Shown one piece after another: positions 10,712-24,900 of a stretch of 64,000 nucleotides of DNA. Within the stretch, counting starts at the first letter, position 1. Each line of letters begins with the position of its first letter. Source of the stretch: Congeria kusceri. Taxonomy: Eukaryota; Mollusca; Bivalvia; Myida; Dreissenidae. A model generated the notes under the pieces. It had not been told where the DNA came from. It did not search any database and saw only the letters and a list, made by a program, of their open reading frames with translations. The stretch lies in the NCBI GenBank assembly GCA_027627225.1, contig JAPFQT010000080.1:124001-188000 (forward strand), written 5' to 3'. A program made the translations under genes and the position numbers.

Positions 10712-11717
10712 GTATGACATCTTCCATTTAAGAACGTAAAAGTTCCGTCAAATTTCCGTCAAATTTTATAAAACGTTATTTTTTTTATTAAATTTGCTCC
10801 CCTGAGAAAAAAAATAAATATGTTAATATAATACAACAATAGAATCAAGAAAAATCAAAATAGCCGATGTTATTTTACACTGATGTGAAAAAAAAATAAA
10901 AAAATTGATAAAAATTCGTCGTCTTTTTGACGCACTGAACTCCCAGCTTCTTCACCAGTTCGGCCCATATAGGCATTTTTCGACTAATTCGAACTTTCAT
11001 GTCCAACAAAGAGAATTTGTTGTTGTGGTATGTATTGCTTTGCATTTATTTTGCTTTTAATTTCATTTTTCCAATTATTTTGCAAAATAAAGGATTTAGA
11101 ATTATGTAGATTATGAACAATGAATTTCTGTCAAAAAAGCGACGTTCGCAAACGGCCCATCTACTCGGTTATTGTGTACGTATGTGGTGGGTGGGGAGTC
11201 TAACACAGTGTTAATCTAAGTTCTTTCTTGAGATACAGATGGTTTCTCAAGTTTTGAAGCCATAATCAGAAATTTAAAGTAAAAAATGTGCTATTGTAAT
11301 TTGTGTCAATTTTTGTAATTGACGTTCCCACAGTCGTTGCCCAGTTTTACTTGTGACCCGTTTGACTTGACCCCTGAAAAGAAACTGCGATTAAATCCGT
11401 GCGTATCCGAATGCAAAAACATGGCCGACACGATGCACATCATTACGTGATGCAAATTATTTTGTGTAAGTATGCGTCTGTCAAACGATTTGAACGTTCG
11501 CAATTGTTGACGATGGCAACATTAAGTACTTATATATGTTTGTATACATTTAAAAGCAGAGAAAACATATTATAGTTGAGATGTATGTAGTAAATGGACG
11601 AACACATTTTCGTCTGTTGCTACCAATGGCTCTTTATGCTTTGTGGAGTTGTGAATGTCATTTTTTGACGGACTTACTTGTTGCCTACGTCATATTTCGA
11701 CAGACACAATTGTTGCT

Positions 11718-11766
11718 ATGGCCGACAGTTTGTGGCCGACAGTGGTATACAAGCTGCCGAGCAAAG
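11718..11766 (+). CDS. Candidate mini first exon with splice donor (duplicated at 11975-12009)
   Basis: An ATG opens MADSLWPTVVYKLPSK and ends at AAAG|GTAAAC (phase 1). A second copy of the surrounding ~75 bp lies at about 11955-12020. There the ATG at 11975 reads MADSSIQAAEQ in a shifted frame and ends at AAAG|GTAACC (phase 2). That both copies keep a donor hints at a real splice signal. The differing phases mean at most one can feed a given downstream frame. It lies inside the 10716-14873 element. Confidence 0.25.
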
Positions 11767-13036
11767 GTAAACTAGAAATAACTTGCTACTACATCATGCT
11801 TTCTATTTTCTCATGCTTAAGTTGTGTTTCCAAAAGTTTGCAGGCATGCATCTGAAAATGTCTTATTTATATGTGTTGGAATACTTAAGTACACTTAACA
11901 TATAAAAAAAGTTGTTTGTTTTCAGTGACTCCGAGCGTTTGAAGACTAGTGCCAATGCTTTGGCTGACAGTTTGATGGCTGACAGTAGTATACAAGCTGC
12001 CGAACAAAGGTAACCTAGGAATAGTAAATTAAAATTTTTCTCTTTGTATACCCACCCTATGAATGTGGTTTACAAGTGCACTTGCCTTTAATTTGAGAGT
12101 CATAGAATTGATCCTCTGCCAGGCCATTTCTCTGTGTCCAATTTATAGCAGTCTTTGAAGTTCTTAAAGACACGCTCATTTTGGATTTTTTTGGCTGAAA
12201 GTGTATACATTTCAACAACTTTCTATGCAGGTATCCTGTTGGAACTAACCTTTTAATCAGAAATGGTTCAGAAAGTTTTAATGCTGTTGTAAGTATTAAT
12301 GTTTTAACATGTTTGGCAAAATTCAGTACACAAAAACAAAGGCAATGCAAACTAACAAAAAATGCTTCTTCAAATGTACATTATTTTCCAAGTAAATAGC
12401 AGTAAAGACTGGCTTTGTTCTTCAATGCATTACCTTTGTTTAGCCTTTTTTGTCAGGCTTGACTGAATTGTTCTGTTTCTTTTGTGTTTCGTTTGGAAGT
12501 TATGTTTTTATAACATACAAGTTTGTTAGTTGTATGTCAAACTTTTTTTGTTCAGCACATTAAATACTTGTGTGTTAAAACTCAACCCCCACTTTAGCAC
12601 TCTTGCTGACATATCAGATCTGCAATCAGACATAAATCTCTGGAATGTATGAGTTCAAGCCCCAGCCATACAACATAAGTTCAAGCCCCCCCCCCCGTCA
12701 TATAACATTTATTTCATGAAGATATGTATTTCATGAAGATATGTTATTAAATTATTTATATAGCCACTGTCACCCACATGTATACTGCTGATTCAGGTGC
12801 AGCAGTTGCCTTTTAATGTGCAAATATTATTTGTTTATACATGTGTATATGCATTTTTAAGTGTTTTCTTCGTGTTAAAATTGATGATGATGATATGAAG
12901 CAAATATATGAATGTCAATCAGCTTGACTTCATTACCAGTTGTGAATACTTGGAAATATATTTGATTCGTTCAGTCTGACCTCTTTGATAGATCGTGTCA
13001 TTGGTGCAACGAGTTATTGATTGTACATCATTTGCA

Positions 13037-13230
13037 GGTGGTTCAAAGCCCAAAGCTGCACAAAGAGGAGAAAATCTATGGATTGTGGGTCCAGTTCTAC
13101 AAGAAGAAAGCAAAACAACAATTATGGACATTGGAGGAAAACTCATTCTTTGTTTGTTGGGAGGATATTATAAAACGATTGTCTGAACCTTTACTGTCTA
13201 TGCATGGTTCCAGACTTTACTACAAATTTT
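13037..13230 (+). CDS. Candidate terminal exon, unrecognised
   Basis: An acceptor CATTTGCAG precedes 13037. In phase 0 the frame is open to a stop at 13230 and contains LWVQFYKKKAKQQLWTLEEN and CWEDIIKRLSEP, which look protein-like. In phase 1 (compatible with the donor at 11767) a second frame is open to 13186. I cannot decide between them. A polyadenylation-like AATAAA lies at about 13703. It is inside the unclassified terminal-inverted-repeat element and might be part of its coding capacity. Confidence 0.25.
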
Positions 13231-14877
13231 GAGTGTTTTGATGTTACAACTTTTAAGCCCACCAGAAGGGCAGACAAGATGACTGGAGCTTTTGCACCCC
13301 ATTGTAATTCATAGTATATTATTGCCTAGAAAAGTTTATGGTCAGTGTTTTGACTGTTAATTTTGAATGTATTCAAGTAAATAATATACATATTTTACTT
13401 GTTTGCTCTTTGAAAACTTTACCTGTAACAGTTTGAGATTTGTTTTCTTGTAAACATTGTGAAGATGTGAAAAACATCATTGAAAAATATGCTGCTAATG
13501 TAGAAGAACTTTGTAACACTGATTGATCAGTGATATTTCTATTTGAAGAAAACTGAAGAAGACTGTTGTTACTCAGATAAAATTTTAAGAACAATGTTTG
13601 TTAAGTGTTAAGTTAACCCTAGCCAGTTACTGTGTACATGCAACTATGCATCTGATAAAGTTTCACCTTAATAGCCATTTACTGTATATGCAGTAATTCG
13701 CTAATAAAAGTTTTACAGATATATAACTACATGTAAATTATCATGGCATATTGTTGTGTACAAGATAGTCCTAAGTGCGTACAAAGTTGGAGGCAGGCAT
13801 CAATTTCCTTCCATTTGAGCGGAGTATTAAAAACAATAGCAATCTTGCTGTGTGAAACAGAACATGTTTTTATTGCTTGTTTATTTTGAATGACAAAATA
13901 AAACATGCCTGCCTCCCACTATTGTGTCCTACAATTGAGCCTAAGGTGGGTCTAGGCATTCTGTGCAGATACAGGTAATCATCACGGACAATAAAGAAGC
14001 AGTGCAACTGAAGACTATCTTGTATGCCAGTACAGCATTTTTTTGAACATTTTGTACATGTTGTTACCTGTTCCTAACCTGAACCCCCAGGTCCAATGAC
14101 CTCTTTGGTTGCCTGGTTAGTGGCTAAAATGGTAATGAGGAAACCACCACCCATGCAGATATGTTACTATGCAGGTTAGCATACTACAGAGGGGTGTTAA
14201 TAGCCAATAGGTGCATACAACAGGAGAATACACACAATATATGTAATATACACACAGCAAGCGCCCACACATGCTAATTAATGCAAAATACACATGTAGA
14301 TTATGCAACAGTGATCAAAAAGACAATGGCATATTTGTGTTGCAAAGCTGTTTATTACATTCTACATTTCTGTCAAAGATGATGTAAGCAAACACTTGTT
14401 CCGTCAAAAAATGTTTTAAGCAACAATATGTTCCGTCAAAATATGATTTTAGCAACAATTTGTTCCGTCAAAGAATGACATTAGCAACACCATTGAAGTT
14501 GAATAAATCAGTATCTGACATGTTCTATGCAGAGATAGTACTTCCTTTACATACAGTTTTCAATATTTTGTTACTTTTGATAAATGTTGATTATTACAAA
14601 AATGGGAACGCTTAATTTTTAACTTTTAAAAATTTGGGAACATAAAAATATCCGTCAAATATTCTGTCAAATTATGACATTAGCAACATAAAATTTAAAA
14701 TGTGATTTAAATTTTTAAAAAGTCAGCTAGAATTTTTTTTTTCATGATTTTGTCTTAGTATAATAGCAATCTTATCCTCTATATTAAAAAAACTGCATTT
14801 TTTTTATATAAACGAAAAAAATTCTTTGGGAGCTATTTTGACGGAAATTTTATGTTCTTAAATGGAAGATGCCGTAT

Positions 14878-15899
14878 GTTGCTTTAAATCAGTAAATGGC
14901 CAAATTTATTTATTATAGGCTATATGAATTCTTCCTGAATATTAGTTTTGTGTTTGATGGTTTTACAAACACCTTAAGGCAAAGTATTTGACATTTCCTA
15001 CTTAATATGTCTTCTTTGAAAATATATATAAAGGGGAGTCTTCTTGTAATATAGGACATAGGTCACCTATGTGACAATTATTTAAATTAAACATAATACA
15101 TGTAATTAGAACGTTGTGCAAGACCATGTTATTTACTAGCGATGCCAATGCAGCGAGAGTAGTGTCCCTTGGAGGAAGCTCATGAATATTAATTAGTGGC
15201 AAAAAGCGGCCCAACGCTGGGACCATTTTATTTCGGTCTTACACTCATATAAAACGTAAATTTCTGGAACCAATCTACTTTTATATAGTAATAAGATGAT
15301 GAAATACCGGGAAAACCATAAAACAATCCATGTGAGTATTATTTTTAGATACGAAAATTCCGCTGAAAAAGTATAAAATCCAATATTTCTTTTAATAAAG
15401 AGGATTTCGCTGGATTGCAGGCTACATATTTAACAATGAATTTGTTTTTTATTAAAAATGCTACCTTTCTGTAGAACGAATTTAACAGCAAAGTTATTGT
15501 TTATGGGTCTTTTCCAAACCCATGTTAAACTGAACGCAAATTCCAAGATGGCGGCGGTGTGTACGAATAACAATACAGAAGAAATATCAATATTTGAGAT
15601 ATATTTGCTGTCGACACACTAGTAGGGATATACTGTATGTATTAAGATGGATCCTATATGTTAAACAAGGGCATATGCGTTGTTAATTGTTTAATTATTT
15701 GAATTATACAACCAATTACGCCCAAACAATTCGTACCCAGTCGGTTCGTACATCTGTAGTCTGGTATTTCAATTAATGTTAAACTGGATATTTACGAGCA
15801 ATCGCTATAAATTTTCCAATTGCTGAAATATACACCATTTTACACACATCTTTAGAGTATGGTTAAGAACTAAATTGGGGCACAATAATTGTTAATTAT
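14878..15899. other. Spacer with a YY1-like ATGGCGGC motif
   Basis: CAAGATGGCGGCGGTGTG at about 15545-15562 matches the AAGATGGCGGC element often found at metazoan transcription or translation starts. The ATG opens a 24-codon frame (MAAVCTNNNTEEISIFEIY...) ending at a TAG. There is no donor or downstream exon that I can support, so no gene is called. The rest is AT-rich. Confidence 0.3.
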
Positions 15900-15937
15900 T
15901 ATTATTAATTTAATAATTAATTATTAAATTAATAATA
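15900..15937. repeat. Perfect 38 bp AT palindrome
   Basis: The sequence is self-complementary around the centre 15918/15919 (TTTAATAATT|AATTATTAAA at its core). It contains only A and T. It would form a hairpin or cruciform with no loop. Confidence 0.9.
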
Positions 15938-16165
15938 TTAATAACATAAATAAATACTAATTAGTAATTACTAGCAGACACTTGTCAATTTGATATTGTA
16001 AGTATATGTCGTTCTGATTTGATATACGCATTAAAAACAAAGTTGCATAAAACGTGTTACAGTTTCAAACGAATAAGTAAATTGTTGACTATATATCTTT
16101 TTCTTTTTTTTTAAATCATTGCGGCAAAACAAGTCACATAAAGAACAGCTGATTTTGATAAAACC

Positions 16166-16314
16166 ATCAATAAAATGTAATGCAAGAAACATGAACAATC
16201 ATACCAACTAGTTTTTAAAATTAGGCTGCACACATGGACATTATGTATTCAGCCTAATAATAAAAACTCATAGTTGGTATTACTGTTTATGTTGTTTTTG
16301 CATTACATTTATTG
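16166..16314. repeat. Imperfect inverted repeat, ~63 bp arms
   Basis: The left arm (16166-16228, TCAATAAAATGTAATGC ... TTAGGCTG) is matched in reverse complement by 16250-16314 (CAGCCTAA ... GCATTACATTTATTG) around a ~21 bp spacer. It may be a small foldback element or MITE. Confidence 0.75.
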
Positions 16315-16790
16315 CACCTTGATGGATGATGTACAAAAATAGTCATAACAACACTTCTATGTGAGATAAATTAAATTTTACTTCAGTTTTGTAATCCGGA
16401 AACATGCACCTTTACAAAATTACATTTTGGCTAAGTGTTTTATCTTAATAATGAAAAAAGTGACAGTAGTCTTCATTTTTCATGTATTTTCCCAATTTGC
16501 GTCTTATTGCAGCCTTACGGGTGGTGTACACAAATAGTCATAACAACACTTCTAAGTGAGATAATTATGATTTTATTTCAGTTTTGTAATCAGAAAAACA
16601 TGCACCATTTGTAAAATACATTTTCCCCCATAGCTTTTAGCTGTATAAACACAAATTCATAGTTGGGCTGACTTTTCATGTTTTTTTTCTTGTATAACGT
16701 TTTATTGCACTTTGACGGGTGCTGTACAGAAATTGTCATAACTTCACTTGCAAGTAAGATATTTTCATGCTCATTTCAGAAAATATGTAT
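16300..16790 (+). repeat. Three tandem copies of a ~196 bp unit
   Basis: ATAGTCATAACAACACTTCT followed by GTGAGATAA, CAGTTTTGTAATC and ACATGCACC recurs at about 16340, 16536 and, more diverged, 16735. The units are separated by about 196 bp. No coding capacity is seen. Confidence 0.75.
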
Positions 16791-17099
16791 CTTCTAGGAA
16801 ATATATTGGGATTCATGATCAAAACATCCCCCAAAAATCATGTAGCCATGCTATATTTACCTTGTGAGACTTATATTACCATAAGAGAACTTTGCTGCAA
16901 TTCCTTAATTATAAAATTAAATACAAGAATCTTCATAAATATGTGGGTGTTACTTTGTGACAGAAGTATTTTGTGAATATTGTAAGGCAAATATTGAAAT
17001 ACTTACTGTGTAACCAAAAGGAATGTTGACAGAGAATATCAGACTTTATCCTGTTGCGATAAATTTGTTGTTATATTATAATCGTACTGTTTGAAATAG

Positions 17100-18961
17100 G
17101 ACCAACACTTCAAACTGTGAAAGTCATCAATACTACCGTCGGCCTTGCAACTACCGAAACAACAACAACCACTGAACTACAGTCATCACTGCTAGAATCA
17201 GCACTACTTCCATCATCATCCGTACCAACAACCACTGAACTACAGTCATCACTGCTACAATCAGCACTACTTCCATCATCATCCATACACACAACCACTG
17301 AACTACAGTCATCACTACTACAATCAGAACTACTTCCATCATCATCCGTACCAACAACCACTGAACTACAGTCATCACTGCTACAATCAGCACTACTTCC
17401 ATCATCATCCGTACCAACAACCACTGAACTACAGTCAGCACTGCTAGAATCAGAACTACTTTCATCATCATCCGTACCAACAACCACTGAACTACAGTCA
17501 GCACTGCTACAATCAGCACTACTTCCATCATCATCCGTACCAACAACCACTGAACTACAGTCAGCACTACTTCCATCATCATCTGTACCAACAACCACTG
17601 AACTACAGTCATCACTGCTACAATCAGCACTACTTCCATCATCATCCGTACCAACAACCACTGAACTACAGTCATCACTGCTAGAATCAGCACTACTTCC
17701 ATCATCATCCGTACCAACAACCACTGAACTACAGTCAGCACTGCTACAATCAGCACTACTTCCATCATCATCCGTACCAACAACCACTGAACTACAGTCA
17801 GCACTACTTCCATCATCATCCGTACCAACAACCACTGAACTACAGTCAGCACTGCTTCCATCATCATCCGTACCAACAACCACTGAACTACAGTCATCAC
17901 TGCTACAATCAGCACTACTTCCACCATCATCCGTACCAACAACCACTGAACTACAGTCAGCACTGCTACAATCAGCACTACTTCCATCATCATCCGTACC
18001 AACAACCACTGAACTACAGTCAGCACTGCTACAATCAGCACTACTTCCACCATCATCCGTACCAACAACCACTGAACTACAGTCAGCACTGCTACAATCA
18101 GCACTACTTCCACCATCATCCGTACCAACAACCACTGAACTACAGTCATCACTGCTACAATCAGCACTACTTCCATCATCATCCGTACCAACAACCACTG
18201 AACTACAGTCAGCACTGCTACAATCAGAACTACTTCCATCATCATCCGTACAAACAACCACTGAACTACAGTCATCACTGCTACAATCAGCACTACTTCC
18301 ATCATCATCCGTACCAACAACCACTGAACTACAGTCAGCACTGCTACAATCAGAACTACTTCCATCATCATCCGTACAAACAACCGCTGAACTACAGTCA
18401 TCACTGCTACAATCAGCACTACTTCCATCATCATCCATACACACAACCACTCAACTACAGTCATCACTGCTACAATCAGCACTACTTCCATCATCATCCG
18501 TACCAACAACCACTGAACTACAGTCAGCACTGCTACAATCAGCACTACTTCCATCATCATCCATACACACAACCACTGAACTACAGTCATCACTGCTAGA
18601 ATCAGCACTACTTCCATCATCATCCGTACCAACAACCACTGAACTACAGTCAGCACTGCTAGAATCAGCACTACTTCCATCATCATCCATACACACAACC
18701 ACTGAACTACAGTCAGCACAGCTAGAATCAGCACTACTTCCATCATCATCCATACACACAACCACTGAACTATACAGTCATCACTGCTACAATCAGCACT
18801 ACTTCCATCATCATCCGTACAAACAACCGCTGAACTACAGTCATCACTGCTACAATCAGCACCACTTCCATCATCATCCATACACACAACCACTGAACTA
18901 TACAGTCATCACTGCTAGAATCAGCACTACTTCCATCATCATCCGTACCAACAACCACTGA
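17100..18961 (+). CDS. Candidate mucin-like exon entering the giant array (partial)
   Basis: A weak acceptor (TTTGAAATAG) precedes 17100. In phase 1 the unique lead-in reads PTLQTVKVINTTVGLATTET, then passes without a break into TTTTTELQSSLL and 21-residue repeats of the type TTTELQSSLLQSALLPSSSV. The frame stays in register to about 18770, where a +2 base unit shifts it. A second +2 shift leads to a stop at 18959-18961. The product would be a Ser/Thr-rich, threonine-clustered stalk with NTT sequons, plausibly O-glycosylated and extracellular. The phase fits the upstream FN3 exon at 5531-5672. The only start in this frame near the 5' side is a GTG, so it is treated as an internal exon. All common unit variants are non-synonymous, so selection gives no support. 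Confidence 0.35.
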
Positions 18962-21900
18962 ACTACAGTCATCACTGCTAGAATCAGCACTACTTCCATC
19001 ATCATCCGTACCAACAGCCACTGAACTACAGTCATCACTGCTACAATCAGCACTACTTCCATCATCATCCGTACCAACAGCCACTGAACTACAGTCATCA
19101 CTGCTACAATCAGCACTACTTCCATCATCATCCATACCAACAACCACTGAACTACAGTCAGCACTGCTACAATCAGCACTACTTCCATCATCATCCATAC
19201 ACACAACCACTGAACTACAGTCATCACTGCTACAATCAGCACTACTTCCATCATCATCCGTACCAACAACCACTGAACTACAGTCAGCACTGCTACGATC
19301 AGCACTACTTCCATCATCATCCATACACACAACCACTGAACTACAGTCATCACTGCTACAATCAGCACTACTTCCATCATCATCCGTATGAACAACCACT
19401 GAACTACAGTCAGCACTGCTACAATCAGCACTACTTCCATCATCATCCATACACACAACCAATGAACTACAGTCAGCACAGCTAGAATCAGCACTACTTC
19501 CATCATCATCCATACACACAACCACTGAACTATACAGTCATCACTGCTACAATCAGCACTACTTCCATCATCATCCGTACAAACAACCGCTGAACTACAG
19601 TCATCACTGCTACAATCAGCACTACTTCCATCATCATCCATACACAACCACTGAACTATACAGTCATCACTGCTAGAATCAGCACTACTTCCATCATCAT
19701 CCGTACCAACAACCACTGTACTACAGTCATCACTGCTAGAATCAGCACTACTTCCATCATCATCCGTACCAACAGCCACTGAACTACAGTCATCACTGCT
19801 ACAATCAGCACTACTTCCATCATCATCCGTACCAACAACCACTGAACTACAGTCAGCACTGCTACAATCAGCACTACTTCCATCATCATCCGTACCAACA
19901 ACCACTGAACTACAGTCAGCACTACTTCCATCATCATCTGTACCAACAACCACTGAACTACAGTCATCACTGCTACAATCAGCACTACTTCCATCATCAT
20001 CCGTACCAACAACCACTGAACTACAGTCATCACTGCTAGAATCAGCACTACTTCCATCATCATCCGTACCAACAACCACTGAACTACAGTCATCACTGCT
20101 ACAATCAGCACTACTTCCATCATCATCCGTACCAACAACCACTGAACTACAGTCAGCACTACTTCCATCATCATCCGTACCAACAACCACTGAACTACAG
20201 TCATCACTGCTACAATCAGCACTACTTCCACCATCATCCGTACCAACAACCACTGAACTACAGTCAGCACTGCTACAATCAGCACTACTTCCATCATCAT
20301 CCGTACCAACAACCACTGAACTACAGTCAGCACTGCTACAATCAGCACTACTTCCACCATCATCCGTACCAACAACCACTGAACTACAGTCAGCACTGCT
20401 ACAATCAGCACTACTTCCACCATCATCCGTACCAACAACCACTGAACTACAGTCATCACTGCTACAATCAGCACTACTTCCATCATCATCCGTACCAACA
20501 ACCACTGAACTACAGTCAGCACTGCTACAATCAGAACTACTTCCATCATCATCCGTACAAACAACCGCTGAACTACAGTCATCACTGCTACAATCAGCAC
20601 TACTTCCATCATCATCCATACACAACCACTCAACTACAGTCAGCACTGCTACAATCAGCACTACTTCCATCATCATCCGTACCAACAACCACTGAACTAC
20701 AGTCAGCACTGCTACAATCAGCACTACTTCCATCATCATCCATACACACAACCACTGAACTACAGTCATCGCTGCTAGAATCAGCACTACTTCCATCATC
20801 ATCCGTACCAACAACCACTGAACTACAGTCAGCACTGCTAGAATCAGCATTACTTCCATCATCATCCATACACACAACCACTGAACTACAGTCAGCACAG
20901 CTAGAATCAGCACTACTTCCATCATCATCCATACACACAACCACTGAACTATACAGTCATCACTGCTAGAATCAGCACTACTTCCATCATCATCCGTACA
21001 AACAACCGCTGAACTACAGTCATCACTGCTACAATCAGCACCACTTCCATCATCATCCATACACACAACCACTGAACTATACAGTCATCACTGCTAGAAT
21101 CAGCACTACTTCCATCATCATCCGTACCAACAACCACTGAACTACAGTCATCACTGCTAGAATCAGCACTACTTCCATCATCATCCGTACCAACAGCCAC
21201 TGAACTACAGTCATCACTGCTACAATCAGCACTACTTCCATCATCATCCGTACCAACAGCCACTGAACTACAGTCATCACTGCTACAATCAGCACTACTT
21301 CCATCATCATCCATACCAACAACCACTGAACTACAGTCAGCACTGCTACAATCAGCACTACTTCCATCATCATCCATACACACAACCACTGAACTACAGT
21401 CATCACTGCTACAATCAGCACTACTTCCATCATCATCCGTACCAACAACCACTGAACTACAGTCAGCACTGCTACGATCAGCACTACTTCCATCATCATC
21501 CATACACACAACCACTGAACTACAGTCATCACTGCTACAATCAGCACTACTTCCATCATCATCCGTATGAACAACCACTGAACTACAGTCAGCACTGCTA
21601 CAATCAGCACTACTTCCATCATCATCCATACACACAACCACTGAACTACAGTCAGCACAGCTAGAATCAGCACTACTTCCATCATCATCCATACACACAA
21701 CCACTGAACTATACAGTCATCACTGCTAGAATCAGCACTCCTTCCATCATCATCCGTACAAACAACCGCTGAACTACAGTCATCACTGCTACAATCAGCA
21801 CTACGTCCATCATCATCCATACACAACCACTGAACTATACAGTCATCACTGCTAGAATCAGCACTACTTCCATCATCATCCGTACCAACAACCACTGTAC

Positions 21901-24900
21901 TACAGTCATCACTGCTAGAATCAGCACTACTTCCATCATCATCCGTACCAACAGCCACTGAACTACAGTCATCACTGCTACAATCAGCACTACTTCCATC
22001 ATCATCCGTACCAACAACCACTGAACTACAGTCAGCACTGCTATAATCAGCACTACTTCCATCATCATCCGTACCAACAACCACTGAACTACAGTCAGCA
22101 CTGCTACAATCAGCACTACTTCCATCATCATCCATACACACAACCACTGAACTACAGTCATCACTGCTACAATCAGCACTACTTCCATCATCATCCGTAC
22201 CAACAACCACTGAACTACAGTCAGCACTGCTACAATCAGCACTACTTCCATCATCATCCGTACCAACAACCACTGAACTACAGTCATCACTGCTACAATC
22301 AGCACTACTTCCATCATCATCCGTACCAACAACCACTGAACTACAGTCAGCACTGCTACAATCAGCACTACTTCCATCATCATCCGTACCAACTACCACT
22401 AAACTACAGTCATCACTGCTACAATCAGCACTACTTCCATCATCATCCGTACAAACAACCGCTGAACTACAGTCATCACTGCTACAATCAGCGCTACTTC
22501 CATCATCATCCATACACACAACCACTCAACTACAGTCAGCACTGCTACAATCAGCACTACTTCCATCATCATCCGTACCAACAACCACTGAACTACAGTC
22601 AGCACTGCTACAATCAGCACTACTTCCATCATCATCCATAACCACAACCACTGAACTACAGTCATCACTGCTACAATCAGCACTACTTCCATCATCATCC
22701 GTACCAACAACCACTGAACTACAGTCAGCACTGCTAGAATCAGCACTACTTCCATCATCATCCATACACACAACCACTGAACTACAGTCAGCACAGCTAG
22801 AATCAGCACTACTTCCATCATCATCCATACACACAACCACTGAACTATACAGTCATCACTGCTACAATCAGCACTACTTCCATCATCATCCGTACAAACA
22901 ACCGCTGAACTACAGTCATCACTGCTACAATCAGCACTACTTCCATCATCATCCATACACACAACCACTGAACTATACAGTCATCACTGCTAGAATCAGC
23001 ACTACTTCCATCATCATCCGTACCAACAACCACTGAACTACAGTCATCACTGCTACAATCAGCACTACTTCCATCATCATCCGTACCAACAACCACTGAA
23101 CTACAGTCAGCACTGCTACGATCAGCACTACTTCCATCATCATCCATACACACAACCACTGAACTACAGTCATCACTGCTACAATCAGCACTACTTCCAT
23201 CATCATCCGTATGAACAACCACTGAACTACAGTCAGCACTGCTACAATCAGCACTACTTCCATCATCATCCATACACACAACCACTGAACTACAGTCAGC
23301 ACAGCTAGAATCAGCACTACTTCCATCATCATCCATACACACAACCACTGAACTATACAGTCATCACTGCTACAATCAGCACTACTTCCATCATCATCCG
23401 TACAAACAACCGCTGAACTACAGTCATCACTGCTACAATCAGCACTACTTCCATCATCATCCATACACAACCACTGAACTATACAGTCATCACTGCTAGA
23501 ATCAGCACTACTTCCATCATCATCCGTACCAACAACCACTGTACTACAGTCATCACTGCTAGAATCAGCACTACTTCCATCATCATCCGTACCAACAGCC
23601 ACTGAACTACAGTCATCACTGCTACAATCAGCACTACTTCCATCATCATCCGTACCAACAACCACTGAACTACAGTCAGCACTGCTATAATCAGCACTAC
23701 TTCCATCATCATCCATACACACAACCACTGAACTACAGTCAGCACAGCTAGAATCAGCACTACTTCCATCATCATCCATACACACAACCACTGAACTATA
23801 CAGTCATCACTGCTACAATCAGCACTACTTCCATCATCATCCGTACAAACAACCGCTGAACTACAGTCATCACTGCTACAATCAGCACTACTTCCATCAT
23901 CATCCATACACACAACCACTGAACTATACAGTCATCACTGCTAGAATCAGCACTACTTCCATCATCATCCGTACCAACAACCACTGAACTACAGTCATCA
24001 CTGCTACAATCAGCACTACTTCCATCATCATCCGTACCAACAACCAATGAACTACAGTCAGCACTACTTCCATCATCATCCGTACCAACAACCACTGAAC
24101 TACAGTCAGCACTGCTACAATCAGTACTACTTCCATCATCATCCGTACCAACAACCACTGAACTACAGTCAGCACTGCTACAATCAGCACTACTTCCACC
24201 ATCATCCGTACCAACAACCACTGAACTACAGTCAGCACTGCTACAATCAGCACTATTTCCACCATCATCCGTACCAACAACCACTGAACTACAGTCATCA
24301 CTGCTACAATCAGCACTACTTCCATCATCATCCGTACCAACAACCACTGAACTACAGTCAGCACTGCTACAATCAGAACTACTTCCATCATCATCCGTAC
24401 CAACAACCACTGAACTACAGTCATCACTGCTACAATCAGCACTACTTCCATCATCATCCGTACCAACAACCACTGAACTACAGTCAGCACTGCTACAATC
24501 AGCACTACTTCCATCATCATCCGTACCAACTACCACTGAACTACAGTCATCACTGCTACAATCAGCACTACTTCCATCATCATCCGTACAAACAACCGCT
24601 GAACTACAGTCATCACTGCTACAATCAGCACTACTTCCATCATCATCCATACACACAACCACTCAACTACAGTCAGCACTGCTACAATCAGCACTACTTC
24701 CATCATCATCCGTACCAACAACCACTGAACTACAGTCAGCACTGCTACAATCAGCACTACTTCCATCATCATCCATACACACAACCACTGAACTACAGTC
24801 ATCACTGCTACAATCAGCACTACTTCCATCATCATCCGTACCAACAACCACTGAACTACAGTCAGCACTGCTAGAATCAGCACTACTTCCATCATCATCC

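Larger units (their letters stand above)
10716..14873. mobile_element. Unclassified 4.16 kb DNA element with ~110 bp terminal inverted repeats
   Basis: The left end GACATCTTCCATTTAAGAAC and the right end (reverse complement GGCATCTTCCATTTAAGAAC) match almost exactly. Both continue into TAAAA.TTCCGTCAAA and further in to a GCTCCC...GA block, about 110 bp in all. GTAT flanks both ends (10712-10715 and 14874-14877), a possible 4 bp target duplication. CCGTCAAA-type subterminal motifs recur at 10743-10765 and in three ~32 bp tandem copies at 14400-14485, plus one at 14650. No complete transposase is visible. Small exon-like pieces at 11718-11766, 11975-12009 and 13037-13230 may be remnants of its own gene. 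Confidence 0.7.

Noticed and set aside
15545..15616. MAAVCTNNN... as a gene start
   Set aside because: The 24-codon frame stops without a donor. Only the promoter-like motif is noted.
24047..24874. + strand His/Tyr/Pro-rich 275-codon frame
   Set aside because: This is the second stop-free + frame of the same units. It has no unique N- or C-terminal sequence.
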